A stretch of DNA of 36,299 bases, taken from Pelargonium nanum. Taxonomy: Eukaryota > Streptophyta > Magnoliopsida > Geraniales > Geraniaceae. The notes below the pieces were generated by a model. It did no database searches, was not told where the DNA came from, and saw only the letters and a program-made list of their open reading frames with translations. Where the stretch lies: assembly GCA_036897485.1 (NCBI GenBank), contig JAYMTF010000442.1:1-36299 (forward strand), in the 5' to 3' direction. Of this stretch, positions 35,705 through 36,299 are shown piece after piece (position 1 is the first letter of the stretch; each line of letters opens with the position of its first letter). The position numbers were made by a program, and so were the translations under genes.

Positions 35705-35995
35705 TTTTTTTTTAACGCAAGACTAATATTATAAATTAAATGCAATCATCAGTAACAATCAAATGGACCTCCGGAATGAGACATGACCCCACCCAATCTG
35801 AAAAGTCTGACACGGAACTAGACGATTAAGTTAAAACATGAGCCACCCGGTTCGCAGACCGCCTACGATGAGCAAACTCTATGCTATCAAATTGATATAA
35901 GAGAGTTATAATATAAAAAATCACTAAGTCGAAGGCACTTATATCCTTCCCTCCAGCCTGTAAAGCATCAATACTAGTTAATGAATAATACGTGA
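35705..35995 (-). pseudogene. Relic of a LINE-type RNase H domain
   Basis: The minus strand, from about 35990 down to 35742, reads as the tail of a plant retrotransposon RNase H domain: a DALQAGGKDIS block, then FAHRRRSANRVAHVLT, a stop codon, and DFSDW. This follows the usual order of the family, in which HVRRSANRVAH-type and DF-x2-W motifs close the protein. The in-frame stop and missing upstream domains show it is dead and 5'-truncated. A 9-base T-run ending at about 35713 could be its poly(A) tail, seen in complement. No clear target-site duplication was found. Confidence 0.6.
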
Positions 35996-36228
35996 TAGCA
36001 TGGATGTAATAATAGTGCTAAAATGTATGACGTGATAACTTCTGGTGCTACCTCCCGAAACTCGATACATTATGTACATATGTTTTGTAATGTTCTGAAC
36101 CAAAGGAATTGAAATATCCATTTCTATCTTCTTGACCACATACAGACTTCATTATACTCTCAAGCATTACTTTGTTAACGAGAATTGTATAATGGTTATA
36201 TATTAGCTATGAGAAACTTTGGCACAAC

Positions 36229-36299
36229 GTGGACGTGCCGGAGTGGTTATCGGGCATGACTAGAAATCATGTGGGCTTTGCCCGCGCAGGTTCGAATCC
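36229..36299 (+). tRNA. tRNA-Ser(AGA): tRNA-Ser (anticodon AGA), cut by the window end
   Basis: The acceptor 5' strand GTGGACG begins at 36229, followed by a D-arm with AGTGGTTA, an anticodon stem-loop with CT-AGA-AA (anticodon 36262-36264), a long variable arm GTGGGCTTTGCCCGC typical of class II serine tRNAs, and a T-arm with GGTTCGAATCC. The window ends in the T-arm, so the last 11 or more bases of the acceptor side are absent. No intron is seen. A CAA motif just upstream, at about 36225, suits plant Pol III transcription starts. Confidence 0.93.

Noticed and set aside
1-36299. CRISPR arrays, operons or other prokaryotic systems
   Set aside because: Spliced plant nuclear genes throughout; no regularly spaced short repeats with unique spacers.

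Overview
This is a piece of a plant nuclear genome, almost certainly a eudicot. Every protein gene is interrupted by GT-AG introns, intergenic DNA is AT-rich, and the proteins are plant-type: an AGCVIII kinase with a DFD motif, a plastid-targeted purine enzyme, and PTR-independent OPT oligopeptide transporters. Small plant transposons (a Stowaway-like MITE, a tRNA-derived SINE, a LINE relic) lie between genes. I cannot name the species.

Layout from left to right: (1) 1166-3892, minus: D6PK-like AGC kinase, 2 coding exons, 584 aa, with a leader that carries an intron and two upstream ORFs. (2) 4.7-6.1 kb: intergenic, with a 258-bp Stowaway-like MITE. (3) 6141-10149, minus: RPAC1/AC40, the shared RNA polymerase I and III subunit, 9 exons, 381 aa, with an intact four-cysteine Fe-S motif. 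(4) 10.3-11.7 kb: intergenic, with a 125-bp SINE flanked by 15-bp target duplications. (5) 11751-16541, minus: NOP2-type 25S rRNA cytosine-C5 methyltransferase, 17 exons, 645 aa. (6) 18021-21210 and 22980-26076, plus: two tandem OPT1-like oligopeptide transporters, 748 and 755 aa, 7 exons each with matching intron positions. (7) 26716-29292, minus: ER membrane complex subunit 8/9 (UPF0172), 5 exons, 203 aa. (8) 30583-34591, plus: plastid GAR synthetase (purine biosynthesis), 4 exons, 527 aa. (9) 34.6-36.2 kb: a repeat-rich tail with a degenerate 59-bp array and a LINE RNase H relic, then a tRNA-Ser(AGA) cut by the window end.

The series D6PK kinase - NOP2 - OPT1 - EMC8/9 appears to match an Arabidopsis chromosome 5 block as I remember it (At5g55910 to At5g55940). 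Here RPAC1 lies between the kinase and NOP2, the OPT gene is doubled, and GAR synthetase follows. RPAC1 and NOP2 both serve ribosome production and both have telo-box motifs just upstream of their coding start. The GAR synthetase leader has similar motifs, which suggests growth-linked control; that is inference.

All exon structures were built by eye from splice signals, reading-frame continuity and remembered family sequence; every junction uses GT-AG and keeps the frame. I found no clearly undescribed biological system. The most interesting points are a 192-bp duplication that copies the end of an OPT first exon with its splice donor, a 60-bp duplication carrying the NOP2 telo-box, a stop codon built into a retained-intron form of NOP2, overlapping upstream ORFs in two genes, and the complete Fe-S cysteine set in RPAC1.
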